NCBI RefSeq assembly: GCF_023159225.1
Contig: NC_063168.1
Location: 48,625,776-48,689,775, forward strand
Direction of reading: 5' to 3'
Origin: Perognathus longimembris pacificus
Taxonomy: Eukaryota > Chordata > Mammalia > Rodentia > Heteromyidae
Length of the DNA stretch: 64,000 nucleotides
Shown in pieces: positions 58,638 through 64,000 of this stretch. Every line of letters begins with the position of its first letter. Within the stretch, counting starts at the first letter, position 1. The notes beneath the pieces were generated by a model. That model saw nothing but the letters and a program-made list of their open reading frames with translations, was not told where the DNA came from and ran no database searches. A program made the translations under genes and the position numbers.

Positions 58638-58836
58638 TTCTTTTTGCCAGTCCTGGTACTTGAACTCAAGGGCTGAGCACTGTCCCTGGCTTCTTTTAGC
58701 TCAAGGCTAGCACTCTGCCACTTGAGCCACAGCACCACTTGTGGCCTTTTCTGTTTATGTGGTGCTGAAGAACTGAACCCAGGGCTTCATGTATGCGAGG
58801 TAAGTACTCTACTACTAGGCCATATTCCCAGCCCCT
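58638..58836 (-). mobile_element. IDL-Geo SINE
   Basis: Complete minus-oriented dimer: tttgccagtcctggtacttg, ctcaaggctagcactctgcc, actactaggccatattccca. Confidence 0.92.
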
Positions 58837-59103
58837 CTCAACCACTAAGGGCACAATTCATTTCTTATAAGTATATTCACAGTGCTGTAAAATAGATGCC
58901 TGGACTATTTTATACTGTAAACATGAAATTCTAAGCCCATTAAACTACAAGTCCCTTTCCCCCCTCTTCTCAGCCCCAGTAACTAGCATTCTACATTCTT
59001 TTCTATGAATCTTTGACTATTTTATTTCAGTGGACTAGTAAGTTATTTGTCTTCTATCATTTGTGTGTTATGCTGTCACTTAGCAGAACTTCCTCAAGGT
59101 TCA

Positions 59104-59208
<105 letters not shown>

Positions 59209-59305
59209 CTAAAGTAAAAAAGAGATTTTAAAAGAGATTTAAAGCAAAAAAACAAAACCCAATAGATTTTCAATACGCGTTTTTTCCATTTGTGCTTCAC
59301 TTAGC

Positions 59306-59361
59306 ATTCACTATTAAATTCATCAATGACAGTATTCACTATTAAATTCATCAATGACAGT
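59306..59361. repeat. Perfect 28-bp tandem duplication
   Basis: The unit beginning attcactattaaattcatc and ending aatgacagt is repeated exactly once (59,306-59,333 and 59,334-59,361). Confidence 0.97.
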
Positions 59362-60980
59362 AAAACATCATTGTGAATAATACTGAAGAGATTCCCCCCA
59401 TTTATTTATCAGTCATTTAAAATTCTTTTGATGATGTAGGAAACTAGTAAGTGGACGTTTACTCAGTGTCTGGATAAATACCATCTTTAATATTCTTCCA
59501 TTCTACACTGTGGTTAAAAGGTGAAAAGAAAGACAAAACCTTTAATGGCTATAATAGTAAACTATAAACCATCCGCAATTACTCATTACATATAAATATA
59601 TCCTTTAATATTCTGGAATATGATTAAAGAAAAAGAAAGACAGACCTTGAAGTCAGTAATCCACAGCATTCTCTATCTGGCATTCAGTGCTATCACTTTT
59701 ATATTTCAAGTAACAGAAAAATACCTGAGGTCAAATAATAAATGATTTTGAAAATTATAACAAATATATAATACCATCCCAAAAGTTGTATAATTGTCCC
59801 TTCTGCTCTGAGAATGATCTGTGAAATGGGTAACAGCTCTGTCCATGAGAAAAGAGACTCTAAGTGGTTCCCAATGCACAGCATAGATCACCATGGCCAT
59901 CATCCTGTAATGAGTCTAACCTAAACCAAGTTGGCTGAACCAGGACACAGTAGGCAACCAGCACCATCTTCTTTTCAAACTGGTCAGGTGCCAGAGAAGT
60001 AACTGACATAAACTGCTGATGTTTGGTAGTCCTGTTAAGTGAGGAGTGGCTGAATGAATGAATCAGATGTATCTTCCCTGAGCAAGTGATTGTGAGAGAC
60101 ACACAGAGAGTAAGAGGCAAAGTGGTTGTTGGATCTGAATAGGGCAATAAGCAGATATGAGACAGTTAGGGGGCATGGCTGTGGATCTCGAGAGTAGGCA
60201 GTAGGAAGAGAAGATGTAAGAATCAGTGTAGGTGTGAGGACGAGCTGAGACTCTGGAGCATGGGCACTTATTTTTAAGTTGTACCATCAGAGGTACTGCT
60301 GAATCATGAATCATATGTTTTCCCTCCAGAGTGACTATTATACTTTGAATGACATCCCAATTCATTGATAGGCCGTGCCTTGCAGTAACTTCTTAACTCA
60401 GGAAAATGGGATATGTGCATTCCTTAAAGCCTACAGATATATAAAAGATAAAACTTCCTAGCTAGCTAGCTAGACAGAAGGTTTTTGAAAAGCAACACTA
60501 CTGAATAGTTTTAGAAGAAAAGGGAGAAAGGAATAAGAAACAAAAAAGCAATACAATGGTTTGCCAAGTAAAACAAACTTGAAAGCCTAACCTAAATCGC
60601 TGAAAATCTGAACACATTAAAAAAGCAAAATCTGAACTTTTCACTGCCTAAAGAGTAATATGATTGGAATTCCAGAGAATCACATGCCATTAACTTCCAC
60701 ATTTTTGTACCATTCAGAATTTCATGATAAACTGTAGGTTTTATGTGGGCACTGAAATGAAATAGTCTCTTGAAAACAAATAACGGCAGTTATATCTCAA
60801 AGTCTGACTTTACACTAGGAAAATATAGCTGGTCCTAGTTTGCTTAAAATTAGGGCAGTTACTAGATTTAAAAATATTAGTAAAAAAAACATGACTCCAA
60901 AAAAATTAAAAATCCTGCTAGTCAAACACAACAGTTAAATTATGTCAACATGTGAGGGAACACTTAAATCTACAAGACGG

Positions 60981-61190
60981 GGCTGGGGATATGGCCTAGT
61001 GGCAAGAGAGCTTGCCTCGTATACATGAAGCCCTGGGTTCAATTCCCCAGCACCACATATACAGAAAAAGGCCAGAAGTGGCGCTGTGGCTCAAGTGGCA
61101 GAGTGCTAGCCTTGAGCAAAAGGAAGCCAGGGACAGTGCTCAGGCCCTGAGTCCAAGGCCCAGGACTGGCAAAAAAAAAAAAAAAAAAAA
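60981..61190 (+). mobile_element. IDL-Geo SINE, near-consensus
   Basis: A complete, CpG-containing copy with a pure A-tail of about 20 bases and a perfect 14-bp duplication aatctacaagacgg (60,967-60,980 and 61,191-61,204). One of the youngest insertions in the window. Confidence 0.97.
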
Positions 61191-61204
61191 AATCTACAAG
61201 ACGG

Positions 61205-63095
61205 ACCAATTCACTTTGTCTAAAATACAGTTAAGAAGGGAGGCAGGGAAGACAGACTATTTTCACTCTGAGAATGAGAAGAATCTGATGACACAGAAGT
61301 AACTCAGTTCTGAAGAAGGAAAGAGTAGAAAAAAGAAGAAACTACAAAGAGTTTGCCAGGACTAGAGAAACAATCACATACGAATTAAAGTAGTAAAGAC
61401 TTGGGAGGCAGTACCCAGCTGTCCCCGTTGGAAGCCAAGGAACCAGATAGCACTACCAGGTACAATACAATGGTCCTGCCAAGGGAGTGCCAAATTCAGC
61501 TGCAAGAAAAGCACACAACCTGTAAGCCTTATTGCCAGCATTGGCAACGGGGTGGCAGTGACTAATCCACTGCAAGAGGCTACAATGGAAGAACTAAGAC
61601 ATTCTATTCTCCTCATATTCCAGAGAGCAACAGAGGGTTTTCATCTTGGAAACTTTCTCTGGGAGCCCAGAGACAAGAAGCCACAGCAGCTTAACAACTC
61701 ATAGGACCTGAATATAAAGTCAGGTGCCAATGGCTCATGTCTGTAATCCTAGCTACTCAGGAGGCTGAGATCTGAGGATCACAGTTCAAAGTCAGCCTGG
61801 GCAGGAACATCTGTGAGACTCATCTCCAATTAACCACCAGAAGACCAGAAGTGGGACTGTGCCTAAAAGGGGTAGAGCACTAGCCTTGAGAAAAAGAATC
61901 TCAGAGACAGAACCCAGGCACTGTGTTCAAGCCCCAGGACCAGCATCAAAATAAATAAATAAGATAAAATAAAATAAAAAGAACTTAAATGTATAAATTA
62001 GTTATAAGAGGCAAGAGAAGGGAGTGAGTAGAGGGAAGAATGTCTAACAGGGACCAGCACAAAAAACTTCACTTTAGGAAGCTATGCTGCAGCTTAGAAG
62101 CCACAGGCTGCAGAAGCCCAGCAGGTGGCAGTACCAGAAAAAGACCGGGGGTGGTGGGGAGGAGGGGAGTTGAAGCAGACCAGAGAGTGGGGTTTCTGTT
62201 GAAGCAGATAGCAGAGATACCTGAGAAGCAGCTACTGTAGTTCCCACCTTAGAAGGAGCTGCGGCTTCCCAGGAATCCAGTTGCTATCAAGCTATAGCAG
62301 CTCAAGAAAAATCCAGCATTAGAAGCAACTGTGCAGACAAATACCTAGCAGCAAAGCAGCTTTAGAACTCCCTGCTATGCCAAACCGGGTGGGAGGGGTT
62401 GGGGAGGGAATAATCATCAGCTTGGACTCTGAAGGCCTTTCCCCCATGTAAAATCTTCTGAGAGAAGCCCTCACACCCAGACCTAAAGCAGCCTTTTTGT
62501 ATCTTGTAAAGAAGTCTCTATACAAACATATACTGACATTTTATAACAATTTATTGTACATAAGTCTGTTCTTATTTTGGTTTGTTTTCAGTGTTGTATT
62601 GTTTGTATGTTTTTTCTTCTCTGTAAAATGGAATAAAAGTCTTTTAACTTCTACATTCTAGCATAAACGTGTTAATTGCTCCCATTTAATTTTGCATTTG
62701 TTTCTCCCCCCCTCTTTCTTTTCTCTGTAGTTACACCAAGCCTGAATCCCAATACTTGCCTTTTAGTGCTCTCTTTCAAATCAAAATAGCACAGTTCCTT
62801 TCCATGTATACCTTCCTTCTATCCACAATTGGAACTCCACTCCACTCTTACTCATATTCTTTTCTACAGTTGCTTCTCTACTGCAAATTATTTCTCATAA
62901 CCTAAACTCATACCTTGTAACTAGATCTCGTGAACATTATTTGTTTGTTTTTTGGTTTTAATTTTGTTTGCTTGTTTTCCTCTTTTTTCTCCTTCTTGAT
63001 CACTGGTAGTATCTTTTTATTTTATATACACACACAAACCAGAAGTACCCAAATAAATACCCTTATGATGCAACTCAAACTTCCAGAAAAACAAA
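61205..63095. other. Unassigned repeat-like sequence
   Basis: Apart from the B1-Geo at 61.72 kb this holds G/C-richer segments (61.4-61.7, 62.05-62.5 kb) and a T-rich end with aataaa near 62,631. It may be an L1 5' part or an old retroelement, since an L1 ORF2 fragment follows, but nothing in it is diagnostic. Confidence 0.35.
61718..61945 (+). mobile_element. B1-Geo SINE
   Basis: gccaatggctcatgtctgta, ctcaggaggctgagatctga, tctccaattaaccaccaga, then gagcactagccttgagaaaa and gttcaagccccaggaccagc, with an AAT-rich tail. Confidence 0.92.
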
Positions 63096-63099
63096 AACA

Positions 63100-64000
63100 A
63101 ACAACCCCCCCCAAATAGTAGATGGAGAGAATTATAAATGTTATAGCAGAAATTAATGAAACAGAGTCTAAACAAACTATACAAATAGACTATGAAACAA
63201 AAAATGGTTCTCTGAAAAACTAAATAAGATTGATAAATCCCTAGCTAATTTAGCCAAAAGAATAGATTCAAATCAATAACATTAGACATGAAAAAGTGGA
63301 TTTCACAACAAATGCTAAAAAAAAATAAATTCAAAGGGTCACGAGGGAATACTTTGAAACCCTATACACAAATAATTGGGAAATCAAGGAGACATGGATA
63401 CATTTTTAGATACAGTTGGCCCACCAAAATTGAACCAACAATATAAACCATTTAAGCATAGCTATAACAACCAATGAGACGGGTGCATTAATAAAAAAAA
63501 AAATCTTTCAACAAAGACAAGTCCAGGGCCAGACAGATTCATAGAAGAATTCTCCCAGACTGTCAAAGAACACCTCAAAGTCCTCCATGAAAAAGAAAAG
63601 GAAAGAACACTACAAAACTCATTCAATGAAGCAACTTATTACACTCTATTCTATGAAGCAAAGATGAAAAAAAAATCAGTGACAGAGAACTACAGCCCAG
63701 TCTCAATGAACACTGATGCAAAAATTCTCAATAAAATGTTTTGCAAACCAAATTCAACAATATATCAAAAACCATATAATAAAATCAAACTGTTTTTTAT
63801 CCCATTGATGCAAAGATGGTTAAACATATGTAAATCAGTAAGTATAATACATCACTTGAACAGAATCAAGAACAAAAATTACCTAATCTCAATATACAAT
63901 AAAAACCTCTGGCCAAATACAACATTATTTATGGTAAAAAGCTCTGAAGGAACTAGGAATAGAAGGAACATACCTAAACTTAATAGAGACAATAAACGAC
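63100..64000 (+). mobile_element. L1 ORF2 fragment (reverse-transcriptase part)
   Basis: Translated pieces resemble L1 ORF2: INKIDKSLANLAKRI-like (63,220), NWEIKETWIHF-like (63,375), then SVTENYSPVSMNTDAKILN (63,680) and IIHHLNRIKNKNYLIS-like (63,850). Many stops and frameshifts mark it as dead. It runs off the window. Confidence 0.88.

Larger units (their letters stand above)
59209..64000 (-). other. PLEKHH2 intron upstream of e1, incomplete
   Basis: No preceding exon was recognised up to the window edge. Contains a 28-bp tandem duplication, a young IDL-Geo, a B1-Geo, unassigned repeat-like sequence (61.2-63.1 kb) and an L1 ORF2 fragment. 59.4-60.95 kb has no recognised feature apart from a short (AGCT)n run near 60,460. 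Confidence 0.75.

Noticed and set aside
61012..61302. Open frame starting MPRIHEALGSIPQHHIYRK, also seen near 21,072, 18,442 and in reverse elsewhere
   Set aside because: The same peptide recurs because it is the IDL-Geo SINE sequence; it is not a gene family.
62040..62525. Overlapping open frames on both strands in a GC-richer segment
   Set aside because: Short, no recognisable domain, no splice borders, and next to L1 sequence; kept only as unassigned repeat-like DNA.
59209..64000. A further upstream PLEKHH2 exon
   Set aside because: No segment with correct phase (ending on a whole codon), splice borders and plausible residues was found; the preceding exon is probably beyond the window.

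Overview
This is a stretch of mammalian nuclear genome: AT-rich, full of SINEs and L1 fragments, with short exons separated by long introns. It is not bacterial or viral. The youngest SINEs are dimers with an ID/tRNA-like left half and a right half known from kangaroo rats and pocket mice (IDL-Geo type). This points to a rodent of the superfamily Geomyoidea; the lineage call is an inference from repeats.

One protein-coding gene fills most of the window. It is the 3' two-thirds of PLEKHH2 on the minus strand, read from about 59.2 kb down to the stop codon at 5,995. I could place 22 coding exons. All have AG/GT borders and all intron phases agree, giving 2,832 coding nt (943 residues plus stop). 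In order the protein carries a Ser/Glu-rich linker, two PH domains, a MyTH4 domain, a FERM-like region and a basic tail. The N-terminal part (roughly a third) must lie beyond 64 kb; no further exon was recognised in 59.2-64.0 kb.

Region by region: 1-5.99 kb is downstream of the stop and holds two L1 3' ends, a well preserved class II solo LTR with a 6-bp target duplication, a 59-bp tandem duplication and several SINEs. 6.2-10.8 kb is the last intron, with a decayed coiled-coil-like reading region, probably a retropseudogene. 10.9-24 kb and 24-30 kb are SINE-dense introns; the second has a LARP7-derived fragment on the plus strand. 30-46 kb holds closely spaced PH2/MyTH4/FERM exons. 46-52 kb and 52-54 kb carry L1 3' ends. 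54-58 kb carries the PH1 exons and the linker. 61-64 kb is repeat-rich and ends in an L1 ORF2 reverse-transcriptase fragment.

Nearly all other open frames are chance frames or lie inside repeats. The less ordinary observations are the right-hand 'Geo' module shared by two SINE families, the solo LTR, the LARP7 fragment with splice-like borders, the unidentified pseudogene, and a 200-bp polypurine tract. I found no evidence for a new multi-gene system.
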